A stretch of DNA of 64,000 nt from Boesenbergia rotunda (lineage: Eukaryota > Streptophyta > Magnoliopsida > Zingiberales > Zingiberaceae). This document shows, in pieces, positions 10,643 to 21,979 of this stretch (the stretch's first letter is position 1; each line of letters begins with the position of its first letter). Location: the NCBI GenBank assembly GCA_024364735.1, contig JAGFNQ010000294.1, positions 225,582-289,581 on the forward strand, in the 5' to 3' direction. The position numbers and the translations under genes are program-made. The notes under the pieces were generated by a model. It was given only the letters and a program-made list of their open reading frames with translations. It made no database searches and was not told the origin of the DNA.

Positions 10643-12626
10643 ATTACTTTAGAGTCTTTGGATGTAAGGTCTACATTCTAAACACCAAGGATGACCTAAG
10701 GAAGTTTGAATCTAAAGCCGATGAGGAAATTTTGGTTGGTTACTCATCCACTAGTAGAGGTTATAGAGTCTACAACAAAAGGACCAAGGTAATTGAGGAA
10801 TCTTCAAATGTTGATTTTGATGAATCTACCAACACTTACCCTAGGAAAGCATCAATTGATAAGGACATAGAAGAAATCCAACCCCTTGCCTAAGGAATCC
10901 AAGACCTAAATTTAGGGGGCAATGATCAAGGGGGAGAGAGAAGTACACTAGAGGATGAGGACCATGTAGTAAATGAACTCATAACCTCTAGGCCCTTAAG
11001 GCATCACTAAGATCACCCCATTGACTAAATAGTGGGTGATGTCACTCAAGGGGTAAGGACTAGGTCGTATTTTAGAGACCAAAGTAGTCAAATTGCCTTG
11101 ATTTCTCAATTAGAACATAAATCTATTGATGAGATATTAGGTGATGTGGATTGGGTTAGTTATGCAAGAAGAATTAAATCAATTTGAAAGAAGTAAAGTT
11201 TGGGAGTTGATTCCTAGGCCCAATGATTGCACTATTGTCACCACTAGATGGGTTTTCAGGAACAAGCTAGATGATCAAGGCAAAATTACTAGGAATAAGG
11301 CTAGATTGGTAGCTAGGGGGTTTAATTAAGTTGAGGGACTAGACTATGATGAGACATATGCCCCTGTAGCTAGATTAGAGTCCATTAGAATTCTACTAGC
11401 CTATGCCGCTCACATGGGTTTCACACTTCACCAAATAGATGTGAAGTCAGCATTCCTTAATGGGGTCATTAAGGAAGAGGTCTATGTAGAACAACCCCCG
11501 GGTTTTGAAGACCCAAATTACCCTAGACATGTCTACAAATTGAGAAAAGCCTTGTATGGATTGAAACAAGCTCCCCAGACTTTGTATGAAAGACTTTCTT
11601 TATTTCTAGTGTCTAAGGGTTTTAGGAGAGGAACAATTGACCCAAATTTATTCCTAAAATCTAAGGATAAGGACATATTTGTTGCCCAAGTGTTTGTAGA
11701 TGATATTATCTTTGGGTCAACAAATAGTGATTTTCTACATGAGTTCATCAAGTGTATGAAAGATGAATTTGAGATGAATCTTGTAGGAGAGTTAACCTTC
11801 TTTTTAGATCTTCAAGTAAGCAAACAAATGAATTCAAACTAAGTATGCTAGGGAAATGCTAAAGAAATTTGGCTTAGAAAATGCTAAGGTAACATCTACC
11901 CCTATAGGAACAAATGTGAAAATGGATAGTGATGTTGAAGGGAAAATGGTAGACTCGAAACAATATTGGAGCATGATTGGTAGTCTATTGTACCTAACCG
12001 CTAGTAAACCCGATATACTATTTGCGGTAGGTATGTGTGCAAGGTACCAATCATGTGTCAAAGAGTCTCATTTAGTGGTAGTAAAGAGGATCCTAAGGTA
12101 TGTTAAAAGTACTCTCAATGTCGGACTTCGGTATCCTAGAACCGCAAATGTTGATCTTATTGGATATACCGATTTGGACTATGCGGGGTGTAAACTAGAT
12201 AGGAAGAGTACTAGTGGAGGATGTCAATTCCTTGGGTCTTCTTTAGTTAGTTGGAGTAGTAGGAAACAACCATGTGTTGCCCTATCAACAACGGAGGCCG
12301 AATATGTGGCAATAGGTGGTTGTGTGTCCCAACTATTTTGGATCATGCACACTGTAGAGGATTATGAGTTACATTATTCCAAGGTCAAAGTCTTGTGTGA
12401 TAATGTAAGTATAATTAATTTGACTAAGAATCCGGTTCACCATTCTAGAACAAAACACATTGAAGTGAAGCATCACTTCATTAGGGACCATGTGGCAAGG
12501 GGAGACATAGAATTATACTATCTTGAGTCAAAGTCAAACCTTGCCGACATTTTTACCAAGTCTCTTCCCGAATCGGAGTTCACGTCATTAAGAAGAGGCC
12601 TTGGTATGTGTTTTGTAGAGGTATAG
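10643..12626 (+). pseudogene. pol, 3' half: integrase C-terminus, reverse transcriptase, RNase H
   Basis: Continues the gene broken at 5547. 10650-10892 is the integrase C-terminal region (FRVFGCKVYILNTKDDLRKF, GYSSTSRGYRVYN). The reverse transcriptase starts near 11160 (WELIPRPND, TRWVFRNKLD, ARLVARGFN), stops in frame at 11327-11329, and continues at 11414 (HQIDVKSAFLNG, LYGLKQAP, catalytic FVDDIIFG at about 11693). A frame break at about 11840 separates it from the RNase H part (11856-12626), which keeps GYTDLDYAG, ALSTTEAEY and KHIEVKHHFIRD. Several stops and frame breaks make it inactive. Confidence 0.85.
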
Positions 12627-13614
12627 GATGAACCTTGGAATAATACAATAAGAAGGTGGTTCTTGATCCATTAGAATGATAAAATTGGTTCACTTATGCT
12701 TGTGGCATATTGTTGAATCATTAAATGTATCAAAATCATTGAAAATAGACCAACCATGGGGAAAACAAGTGTTTAATTAATGGACATCTTGCCCAAAGAT
12801 CATGGTTGGACATTTTAAACATTTGAAAACCATTTTATATTTTATATGTTTTGCCATAAGTTTAAAAGATATATGATTGCAAAACTAAGTTGAGATTTTG
12901 ATACAAATTTAGTGGTCTTCAAGAAGTTTGAACTTTATTCCAAAGTCAAGCATGTTTGACATTTTTCATGAACTGATATTTTTCCTTGATAGAGTATCTA
13001 ATATCAAACATGATTGCAAATTTTTACATTTTTTGGAATTTTCTGAAATTTCTGGAGGGTTTCTGAAATTCGACTCAGAAACTCATTTTTGGGACAGACA
13101 GAGTATCAATCAACTGCCCTTCAGGATAGTCGACTGATACGGCTGAAGACAGTTTCTGGAAATTTTTCAGAAATAAGTTATTCCCTCATTTGATGGCATG
13201 GGTTAGCATTGCTGTGGGCAATCGTTTTGATGGTGTCAAAGGGGGAGAATTGGTGGTTTAAGTTAGATTTTTAGCTTAAAATTTTGAATTGGTGGTTTAA
13301 GTTAGATTTTTAGCTTAAATTTTTGACTTAATCTTAGATTATGATGAAAAATTGAAAATGGATGAAGGCATAGGTTAAGGGGGAGGTTACCTCTTAGATT
13401 CTGCTATGTCTTGTATTTTTAATTGTTGTTGCTTGTTGTTAAGTTAGGTTTGCAACTTAACTTTTGGTTTATGATAAGAATTGAAAATGAGAGAAAACAT
13501 GGGTTAAGGGGGAGGTTCCTCTTGGTTTTACTATGTCTTATTTTTCAATTGCTATTGTTATTTATTGTTGTTGATTGGTATTTTCTCCCTAATTTAAACA
13601 TATTGCCACACATC
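12627..13614 (+). other. 3' non-coding region of the SIRE-like element
   Basis: AT-rich, no convincing gene. SIRE elements often have an env-like frame here; none is seen. Contains a direct duplication of GAATTGGTGGTTTAAGTTAG (about 13247 and 13287) and several purine runs (GGGGGAGAA, GGGGGAGGT) that look like extra PPTs. Confidence 0.6.
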
Positions 13615-13628
13615 AAAAAGGGGAAGAT
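13615..13628 (+). other. Polypurine tract
   Basis: AAAAAGGGGAAGAT, directly abutting the right LTR (TGTTGAGG at 13629). This is the plus-strand primer position in LTR retrotransposons. Confidence 0.85.
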
Positions 13629-14519
13629 TGTTGAGGCAATCGACCCAAGAATGATCGGGAAGATCATAATTTTGATGTGTGTGTGCCAATATGTTTAAGG
13701 TTAGGGTGTTGTGTTGTATTTGATATGTGTGATTGAGTTTGTAGGACTTGGAGAATCACGCATGGAGAACATATCTGAGGGACGAGAGCCGAGGGAGGAG
13801 GACTCCAAGGCCAAGCCGAGAAGTGGACTTCAAGGGCACACGTGAAGGGTGGCATGGAGGCAAGCTAAGGGAAGGCTTGTGTGCGCATCTGAGAGACGAT
13901 AGCCAGAGGAAGAAGACTTCAAGGGGCAAGTCAAGGGAGTATACCTGAAGGCACACGTGAAAGAGAATGTTCGGAGTGAGTGTGAGTGCTTGTAGAAGCT
14001 GGGCAGTCGACTGGCCAGAGGGCAGTCGACTGCCAAAACTCACAGAAGGTTTTTAGCTTTTGACCAGTCGACTGCCCCAGGGGCAGTCGACTGGTGACCC
14101 TCAAAAACTAGCTGTTGGCTAGCATTTAAAGCTAGGTCAATCGACTGCCCCAGGGGCAGTCGACTGGTGCGGGGCTGGACAGCTTGCGAAGTTGTCCTGT
14201 TCTCTTATTTAAAGGGGACTTTTTGTCACGAGAATGGTACGATTTTTTACTGTACAAAAGTGTTGTTCGTGCCAATACTCCTCAGATCTTCCTATCACTT
14301 TTCATTGCATCTTATAAAGAGGAAGAAGATGACTTTGTAAAGATTTCTCCACCTTGAAGAAGGTTTTCATAGTGGAGAGTGTGCAACCGCATGGATCCTT
14401 GGATTAGTCACCTTTCGGGGTTGATACCAAGTAAAAATCTCCTTGTTAGTGTTGAATTTGATATTGCTTATTATTTTTGTTTGTATTACGCTAACAATCT
14501 TGTAGAGAAAACTTCGACA
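13629..14519 (+). repeat. Right LTR of the SIRE-like element, shared with a second copy
   Basis: Starts TGTTGAGGCAATCG and ends ACTTCGACA; 891 bp against 823 for the left copy. Carries strong palindromes: CCAGTCGACTGCCCC facing its reverse complement at 14064-14094 and a variant at about 14132-14164. A TATA-like TATTTAAAG follows at about 14206. A primer site and gag follow the right edge, not host DNA. Confidence 0.85.
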
Positions 14520-15520
14520 AAGTGCTATTCACCCCCCCTCTAGCAACGCACTCGATCTATCAATTGGTATCAGAGCCGGTTCACTTCGGGAGAACTCATC
14601 GTCGACCGGAGTACAAAGAAATGGCGTTTCAAGAGGGTTACAACACCGCAAGGCCACTGTTCTTCGACGGAAATGACTTCGCCTACTGGAAAGGTAGAAT
14701 GGAATACTACTTAATGAATGACATTGAAAACTGGATGAGTGTTGTAGATGGTTTCGACGCACCCGTCAACGAAAGAGGAGAGCCACTACCAATGAGAACT
14801 TGGCCAAAGGAAGTCACGAAGAAGGCACAAGCAAATCCCAAGGCCACCACCACACTTAAATGCGGATTGTCCAAGGAACAACTCAATAAGGTGAGGTCTT
14901 TCAAGAGCGCAAAGGAGTTATGGGAGAAACTAGTCGAGCTCAACGAAGGTTCAAACGAGTCAAGGAGGGCGAAGAAGGACATCTTGGTGGCTCAACTACA
15001 ATCATTATCAATAAAGACCAACGAGACGGTTAGCCAATTCCATTGGAGGGTAAAAGAGATTATCAGCGAGCTACATGTAATTGGTGAGAAAGTGGAAAAC
15101 CAAGATCTCGTGAGGTATGTCTTGCAATCTTTCCCTCGGACTACATTGTGGGCATCAATAGTTAATGCCTACAAAGTATCAAGGGATTTATCTATGGTAA
15201 AGTTAGATGACTTGTTTTGAGAATTTGAATTACATGAACAAGCTAACGTTTCTTCCAAAGAAAAAGGTGTAGCATTCATTGTAGAAAAGGAGAAGAAAAA
15301 GAAGAACGAGAAGAATAAGGTCGTGTATTCATCATCATCCAATTCGGAGGAGTCTAGCACTTCAATGGATAGCGACCAAGAGGCCTTCATGGTAAGGAAA
15401 ATGCGTAGGGCTTTTAAAAATTTTCTAACAAGTCTTATGCTAGGAAAGGATCAAAGAGTAAGAGCAAAGCAAAAGATATCATTTGCTACAACTGTCACCA
15501 AGAGGGACACATGAAGAATG
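14520..15520 (+). pseudogene. Second gag stub of the SIRE-like family, truncated
   Basis: Primer site TGGTATCAGAGCC lies at about 14565-14577 and the gag start at 14621 (MAFQEGYNTARPLFF). It matches the first gag closely. A TGA at 15218-15220 replaces a Cys codon (TTTTGAGAA against TTTTGCGAA). In return the base lost near 3388 in the first copy is present here (CATGGTAAGG). The match ends inside the zinc knuckle, after AAGAATGAG at 15520, where unrelated pararetrovirus sequence starts. No pol and no third LTR follow. Confidence 0.85.
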
Positions 15521-16895
15521 AGACCACCAGACTATGGACCTAATAGACCTCCCCAAGAAACAATAATGGGACAACCAGGCTATCCACCGGCAGCAGCTGA
15601 ACCAGGCCCGTCCCAACCCAGTTTTGAGCAAAGGCCCCTCCAAGTCAAATTTAGAAGGGATAAAAATAATGAACTCTGGACCCTACCATCAGCCCAGCAG
15701 CAGAGAGGAGCAATATTTGTGATACCAGAATAAATTGGGCTATTTCATGATGTCTTCTCTAGATGGGAATCCATTACTAAAAATCATGTCGCTAGCCAAG
15801 GCTTCACCGACCCAAAAGACAAGATAGAGTATATGAAAAATTTATCAGGCGAAATCAAAAAGATGGCATGGATCCAATGGAGGATGACCTACCCTACTGA
15901 GTACGAGACCCTCATTAATATTTCAGACAGAAGGGAAGGTATTCAAACTATATTATCCCGAGGCGAGTATTTCCATCTGAAGACCCTATGCAAGACTCTA
16001 CAGTAATCCAGGATTCTGCTTATAGAGACATTAAAAAACTCTCTTGTGAAAGTGTTAAGAACATCGTCCAGTATCTAAACGACTATATGAAGCTGGCATC
16101 AAAAATAGGAGGCTATATATGGGTCTGGAACTATCAGAAAAATTATGGCTAATGATGCCTGGGGAATTAGGCAGCAGGATAAAAGCTGCCTTTGATGAAA
16201 AGTATCCAGGCTTAATAATCAACGTCTTCCCCAGAATTTTATTCGCCTACAAATTCCTGGAGCAAGAATGCAAGGATGCTGCATTTAAAAGATCACTGAA
16301 GAATTTATCTTTCTGCAATCAAATACCTATCCCGAGATATTACAACAAAGGGTAGAAGGCATATGGAATTCGAAAGTCTAAAACTTATAAAGGAAAGCCC
16401 CACGATTCACATGCCCAGATTGAAAAGCGTAAGCACTTGGTCCGGAACAAGAAGTGTAAATGCTATCTCTGTGGGCAAGAAGGACATTTTGCCAGAGAAT
16501 GCCCGAACGACGAATGAAATATAATGAGAGTGGCTATCTTCGAACAGCTGGAAATCCCTGAAGATTATCATATCTTATCTGTCCAAGAAGGCAAGCCACA
16601 AGGTGATGCAATTTTTAGCATCTCTGAGGGAGAGGAGGACTATGAAGAATTGCAAAGGTCTATCCAAACCCTTCATTTTTCTAACGAGCTAATATTGATG
16701 TTAGGACAAGTCAACGGAGGATATAGGTCGCAAGTAAAGGTTATTGAGAAGCAATTAAGTTGTCCCCATCAGTGGCATCATAATGAAGAAATATCACCCC
16801 CTCAACCTAGTAGACACAGTTGTTGTCTAAGAGAAATAGTAAAAAGGGCAAGGATTCACTGCCCGAATTGCTTAATTACCTCTTGCAACCTGTGT
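15521..16895 (+). pseudogene. Endogenous caulimovirid (plant pararetrovirus) capsid-region relic
   Basis: An old integrated fragment of a Caulimoviridae polyprotein, not a working virus. Seen: a Pro-rich segment (15521-15730), a capsid-like stretch (about 15730-16350, including a KFLEQECKDAAFKRSL segment) and the zinc-finger CKCYLCGQEGHFAREC at about 16455-16503. Family knowledge: the CxCxxCxxxxGHxxxxC finger with an extra upstream Cys is typical of caulimovirid coat proteins, as opposed to the plain CxxC knuckle of copia gag. A further Cys/His-rich stretch lies at about 16764-16900. The trace is broken by stops at about 15731, 16003, 16353 and 16515 and by frameshifts; movement protein, protease and polymerase regions are absent. 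Genus (florendovirus- or badnavirus-like) cannot be set from here. Confidence 0.75.
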
Positions 16896-17600
16896 AGACC
16901 TCTTGCATGATGTAGTTGGCTTCCTCTGGACCGACACACTTGAGAAAAGGCCGGACGAAGACACATTTGTATAGTTGCTCTCCGACCAGCGTAAACCCAG
17001 AAGTCCGGCGGCAGAAAAGCCGAACTTCCTTATCACCTACCGGCATATCCCCACTGCATAGGAACTCCACATAGGGCCCTTTCCAATCAGGCAATGCTGT
17101 GTCGGCGACCTCCCCTTCAATCTGAGCCACCGTTCCTTTTGTGGCACTGGGCTCGTCCAACGTCCATGAGATAATGGAGCTGGCTAACTTGGCCAACTCG
17201 TCTGCCTTAACGTTGTCATCTCGTGAAATCTTCTGTGGAATAACTTCGGTGAAAGAGGACTTCAGCTGTTCATAGATGACTGCATACCTTTGTAAGCGCT
17301 CGTTCTTTATTTTGAACTCGCCTTTTATTTGTTGGGCGATGAGCTGAGAGTCCGAGTGCATGATGACCCGAGCAGCTCCCACTTGCTTGGCTGCTTGTAA
17401 CCCTGCTAGAATCGCTTCATACTCGGTTTCGTTGTTGGTGGCCCGGAAGTGGAGTCAGATAGACAGTTGCAGTACATCTCCCCTGGAAGAAATCATCATG
17501 ACTCCGACCCCGCTGTTCTTGTGGTTGGAGGAACCATCGATGTATATTTTCCATATTCCCACAGACAGCGTCAAACTTGTTCCGGAAGGAAACGACGCGG
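16890..17600 (-). pseudogene. RNase H domain relic of a Tat-lineage Ty3/gypsy element
   Basis: Read right to left: IYIDGSSNHKNSGVGVM (first Asp), a stop at about 17456, NETEYEAILAGLQAAKQ (Glu), MHSDSQLIAQQI (second Asp), SRDDNVKADELAKLAS, then a linker and PEEANYIMQEV. This is the plant-type RNase H plus the start of the region before integrase in Tat/Ogre-like elements. The protein trace ends abruptly where it meets the caulimovirid relic of opposite strand at about 16890-16900. RT and integrase are missing. Confidence 0.75.
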
Positions 17601-17640
17601 ATGATGAGTCACCAAAGCGCAACCCACGAGGATGATGACG

Positions 17641-18196
17641 GGGAGAAGATGATCGCGTCCTGCGAGATTAACATGAGCGTTAATGGGAACACAGCGGAAG
17701 GTTCTCCGACGGAGTCCACTCCGAGGCTCAAGTCAGGAACCTAAACTCTCTTGGGAGGACAACGAGGAATGGAGAGATTTTCTCTAAGTGCGGAAAACTT
17801 ACCCCTTTACCTGGATGCCGAAGCACCTTTTATACCTGAGGCTGCGGTCACACGTGTTCCCACGTTCTCCTCTATGTCCTTAATTATCAGTTACTTGATA
17901 ACGGTCGTTGCAATCATTAAGGCCTTAATTGCCGCGCGTTGCGGACAATAATTATCCGATGACTTTCCTGTTTTGGAAAGGGGAACGGTTATTTGAAGTC
18001 TGGCTATCTGATATATTGATCTTTGGGCTCCACTCTCTCGAGTTGGTCTCAGGGTCTCATCTCCCGAGCTGACCTCGGGGCCTTCATTTGTTTTACCAAG
18101 AGGGTCTCGAGAACCTGAAGTCCGATATGACCTCAGGCTTCTGTCCTCCTGAGGTGGTTTCCGGAGCCTGAGGCCTGACATAACCTCAGGCGTCTG
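17641..18196 (-). mobile_element. LTR fragment of a Tat-like gypsy element
   Basis: Non-coding. It shares CTCAAGTCAG and surrounding text (ACTCCGA...CTCAAGTCAG at about 17718-17735) with the gypsy LTR at 35950-36885. Its right part (18040-18196) is packed with CTCGAG/CCCGAG/CTGAGG palindromic motifs. It lies directly beside the RNase H relic on the same strand, so most of the internal region has been deleted. Confidence 0.5.
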
Positions 18197-19218
18197 TGTT
18201 GGATCGGGTTGGTCCGGCTAGAGGGGGATGGATCGGGTTGGTCCGGCTAGAGGGGGGTGAATAGACGGCTAATAAATGAAAAGTGGTGGAAACTCGTCTA
18301 TTAAAAAAAAGTTGGTTGCAACTTAGTCGTTGCTTCCAAGACGGTTAAAAGCTCAAAAAAATCTCCTTGTGGCGGAGAAGCCTTACAACTGAAGATCACT
18401 AAACTTAGAGAATTACAATAGTATTGATTGAATTCTAAAGCAAAAAACCTCTAAGTTTATTTATAGCCTAAGAGAATAAATCTGGATTGTTGATGACTTT
18501 TCTCTTGGCCGTTGATCCATGGATGTAATCTGGATGGTTGATCTTGGATGAGATTAAACTGCATCCATTGGATTTGATTAAAGGATAATGTAACATTATC
18601 CTTTGAAAAATAAAGTTTAATTAAAACTTTATCTTTCCTCGAGATAGCTCGAGATGGCTGTTGGAATCTCCATGTCGCTGTTGTAATCTCTAAGTAGTAA
18701 TATCGGCAACATTTTGTTGTCATTACTTGCTATCCGAAGTGGTAAGCACCTCAATGTGTATCTTTGAGGTCGTGGGTTCTATTCTTCTTACCAGCAAGTA
18801 AGTCTTTCATTTTTCGAGCAAATAAATCCTTTGTTTTTCGAGTTCCCAGTTTGACATGGTCAAACTAACCAGTCTTTTAGTTCTTCGTCTTCTGGGTGAT
18901 TTCCGGCCAACCGAAGTTAGGCTCACCCGAACCTGACTCCGGCCTTTCGCCCCTCGAGCGTCCTTCCTCCCGGCTTCTCGTCCCTCGGACACCACGCACG
19001 TCCTTCTCGCTCCACCGGTGTACTCTTCCGCAGCTTCCGCATCCCTCGGATTGTACCGAGCCCGTCGGCTCACTTCCCAGCACAATCCTTCTCGTCCGCT
19101 ACGTCTTACGCTCGACTTCCTCCGTACCTAAGCTCCTGCACACTTAGCAGAGGGATTAAAACCAACAGGACCTAACCTAACTTAGTTGATCACATCAAAA
19201 CCAACCGGGGTACCAACA
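18197..19218 (-). repeat. 3' LTR of the gag-only element
   Basis: Runs from TGTTGGATCGGG (18197) to GTACCAACA (19218). The first 29 bases after TGTT are repeated once (about 18201-18258), a small tandem duplication absent from the other LTR, which otherwise matches very closely. Confidence 0.85.
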
Positions 19219-19531
19219 ATCTCCCCCTTTTTGATGTGCATCATCCCAAATTTAGTTAGGGATAAACAACAAAGAATAATAGTATTGTAACAGAATTAAG
19301 CAAAAAAAAATTTTGCGCAATCATGTACATAACCTCCCCGAACTACTCTCCCCCTTTGATCACAGCAAAAATGGGACAAAAAAATAGGGAAGGGAAAATA
19401 TAAAATTAATTTTCTCTAGTAAACTCAGATCGAAATAATCTCTTAAAAACATTTGATAATACAACAAATGATAAAGGACATAAAGAGAAAAAAAATATTA
19501 GTCAATTTTGTTTTTCATAAATACCAGAAAA
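19219..19531 (-). other. PPT and 3' end of the gag-only element
   Basis: ATCTCCCCCTTTTTGATG directly beside the LTR is a polypurine tract on the minus strand. The rest, up to the gag stop at 19532, is AT-rich and non-coding. Confidence 0.75.
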
Positions 19532-20920
19532 TTAATTCAATATTGATTTTGGGACCCAAAATAAATTTTCATCTACGGGGTTAATCAAAAACTTTGGAGG
19601 AATATAATTTCTAGGAATTTTTCTAAGCTGACCCTTATGATTTTTAACATACCAATTCAGATTTTCAGGATAAAAATTCTTTTTAATTCTTAAACATGCA
19701 ATATCATTTTCTAATTTCTCCACTAGATTCTTCAAATTTTCATTTTCTATTTTTAGTTGGTCGGATAGAACAGATGAGCATACAATGTCAAATCTTTCTT
19801 TTAACTCAGAGTTTTCTATCTCCAATTTATTCATAGACTTAAGCATGGATTTTATTACCGAGTAGATTCGAGCAGGTGGAAGTAGACATACCTCACTTAC
19901 CGGGTCGGTTTCGAAGTTAGGATCTTTCTCTTCATTATTGCTTTCTCCTGAGGTGCTTTCTTCATCTTCGTCCTGGTGGCTTGCCATCAATGCAAGTCCG
20001 ACGAACTCTTCGGCTTCCGATTCATCTGACGAGGTCTCGTCCCAGGTGGCTTTTAGTGCCTTTTTCTTCTTTGGCTGGTTCTTGAGTTTAGGGCACTGAT
20101 CTTTCAGGTCTCCCTCCTCATTGCAGTTGTAGCATCGGACCGTTCATTTTTTCTTTCTTTGCACCCTTTTTGAGCGGTTAGTATTAATGAATTTACATAA
20201 TTTTCTTACCGCTAGTGCTGTTTCTTCATCATCTGCTGAAGATTCTTCGTCGAGTTGGATCTTCCTTGTGTTTAGCGCAATGTTGTCAGCTTTCCTGTTC
20301 TTTTCTACAAAGCGAGATTCGTGAAGTTCCAAAGTATAAAATAACTGTTCTAAAGTACTTATTTCTAGATCTTTTGAAATATAATACGCATCGATTACCG
20401 AGGTCCATTCCGGGGTTCTCGGAAACGCATTTAGAGCGTACCTTTAAGCATCGCGGTTAGTTACCTTTTCTCCGAGATTTTCGAGGCTTGTGATTAGTTC
20501 TTTTACCTTTGCATGTAATCTCGCAAAAGATTCTCTGTCTTCCATCCGTAGATTGGTCAGTCGGCTTCGAAGAACATCTCGTCGCGCAAGTTTTGCCTCC
20601 GAGGTTCCTTCGTGCAGTTTCAAGAACCTTTCCCAAAGTTCCTTCGCCGATTCGTACTTACCGATCCGGTTCACATCGAGCTCTGTGAGGACGGTCAGCA
20701 GATAAAATTCTGCCTTTCCGTTTGCTACAACATCAACTTGTTCCTTCTTGTTCCAAGAATCAGGATCCTTGATCTTTCCTTCATTGTCTTTGGAAGCTGC
20801 ATAGCCATTTTTCATAATAATTAATAATTCATAATCCGTAGTAAAAAATACCTGCATCTTCCGTTTCCATGCCGCGAACTCCCCCTCAAACTTAGGCGGG
20901 TATATCGCTGGTCCAACCAT
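19532..20920 (-). pseudogene. gag of the SIRE-like derivative (two nonsense codons)
   Basis: One reading frame of 463 codons, closed only by TAA at 20444-20446 and TGA at 20144-20146. Start MVGPAIYPPKFEGEF at 20920 is preceded by the primer site. The copia gag domain covers residues about 7-200 (FAAWKRKMQVFF, SAKELWERFLKLHEGTSEAK). The zinc knuckle CYNCNEEGDLKDQC (about 20087-20128) has Asp where the zinc-binding His is expected. An acidic Glu/Ser stretch and a coiled-coil-like segment (NKLEIENSELKERFD) follow, ending VPKSILN. Either two point mutations in an otherwise kept frame, or recent decay. Confidence 0.85.
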
Positions 20921-20967
20921 CTTAAAATTTGCTGCAGTTGGCGGTTAGTCCTTCTGCGACGTCCTTA

Positions 20968-20980
20968 CTCTGATACCACT
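20968..20980 (-). other. Primer-binding site
   Basis: CTCTGATACCACT on the plus strand, i.e. AGTGGTATCAGAG on the minus strand, directly beside the LTR that begins at 20981. Initiator-Met tRNA primer. Confidence 0.9.
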
Positions 20981-21979
20981 TGTTGGATCGGGTTGGTCCG
21001 GCTAGAGGGGGGTGAATAGATGGCTAATAAATGAAAAGTGGTGGAAACTCGTCTATTAAAAAAAACTTGGTTGCAACTTAGTCGTTGCTTCCAAGACGGT
21101 TAAAAACTCAAAAAAATCTCCTTGTAGCGGAGAAGCCTTACAACTGAAGATCACTAAACTTAGAGAATTACAATAGTATTGATTGAATTCTAAAGCAAAA
21201 ACCTCTAAGTCTATTTATAGCCTAAGAGAATAAATCTGGATTGTTGATTGTTGATGACTTTTCTCTTAGCCGTTGATCCATGGATGTAATCTGGATGGTT
21301 GATCTTGAATGAGATTAAACTGCATCCATTGGATTTGATTAAAGGATAATGTAACATTATCCTTTGAAAAATAAAGTTTAATTAAAACTTTATCTTTCCT
21401 CGAGATGGCTGGAGATGGCTGTTGGAATCTCCATGTCATTGTTGTAATCTCTAAGTAGTAATATCGGCAACATTTTGTTGTCATTACTTGCTATCTGAAG
21501 TGGTAAGCACCTCAATGTGTATCTTTGAGGTCGTGGGTTCTATTCTTCTTACCAGCAAGTAAGTCCTTCATTTTTCGAGCAAATAAATCCTTTGTTTTTC
21601 GAGTGCCCAGTTTGACATGGTCAAACTAACCAGTCTTTTAGTTCTTTGTCTTCTGGGTGATTTCCGGCCAACCGAAGTTAGGCTCACCCGAACCCGACTC
21701 TGGCCTTTCGCCCCTCGAGCGTCCTTCCTCCCGACTTCTCGTCCCTCGGACACCGCGCACGTCATTCTTGCTCCACCGGTGTACTCTTCCGCAGCTTCCG
21801 CGTCCCTCGGATTGTACCGAGCCCGTCGGCTCACTTCCCCGCACAATCCTTCTCGTCCGCTACGTCTTACGCTCGACTTCCTCCGTACCTAAGCTCCTGC
21901 ACACTTAGCAGAGGGATTAAAACCAACAGGACCTAACCTAACTTGGTTGATCACATCAAAACCAACCGGGGCACCAACA
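20981..21979 (-). repeat. 5' LTR of the gag-only element
   Basis: From TGTTGGATCGGG to GCACCAACA, 999 bp, nearly identical to 18197-19218 except for the tandem duplication there and a small TTGTTGA insertion near 21245. Confidence 0.85.

Larger units (their letters stand above)
1692..14519 (+). mobile_element. Decayed SIRE-like Ty1/copia element, split by a nested solo LTR
   Basis: Order seen: LTR (1692-2514), tRNA-iMet primer site, gag, protease, integrase, reverse transcriptase, RNase H, long 3' non-coding stretch, polypurine tract (PPT), LTR (13629-14519). This protease-integrase-RT-RNase H order defines Ty1/copia. The gag type and long 3' untranslated part favour the SIRE/Maximus lineage (family knowledge). 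Without the 5.1-kb insertion the element is about 7.7 kb. It carries a gag frameshift, in-frame stops and a 170-bp internal duplication, so it is dead. The right LTR is followed directly by a second primer site and gag, so this LTR is shared with a second, truncated copy. Confidence 0.85.
18197..21979 (-). mobile_element. Gag-only SIRE-like copia derivative with two LTRs
   Basis: Two LTRs (18197-19218 and 20981-21979) bracket only 1762 bp. On the minus strand the order is LTR, primer site, gag, short AT-rich stretch, PPT, LTR. There is no protease, integrase, RT or RNase H. It is either an internal deletion or a non-autonomous family that supplies gag only. Beyond the right LTR lies the PPT end of a further copy, so again one LTR is shared between two internal regions. 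Confidence 0.85.
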
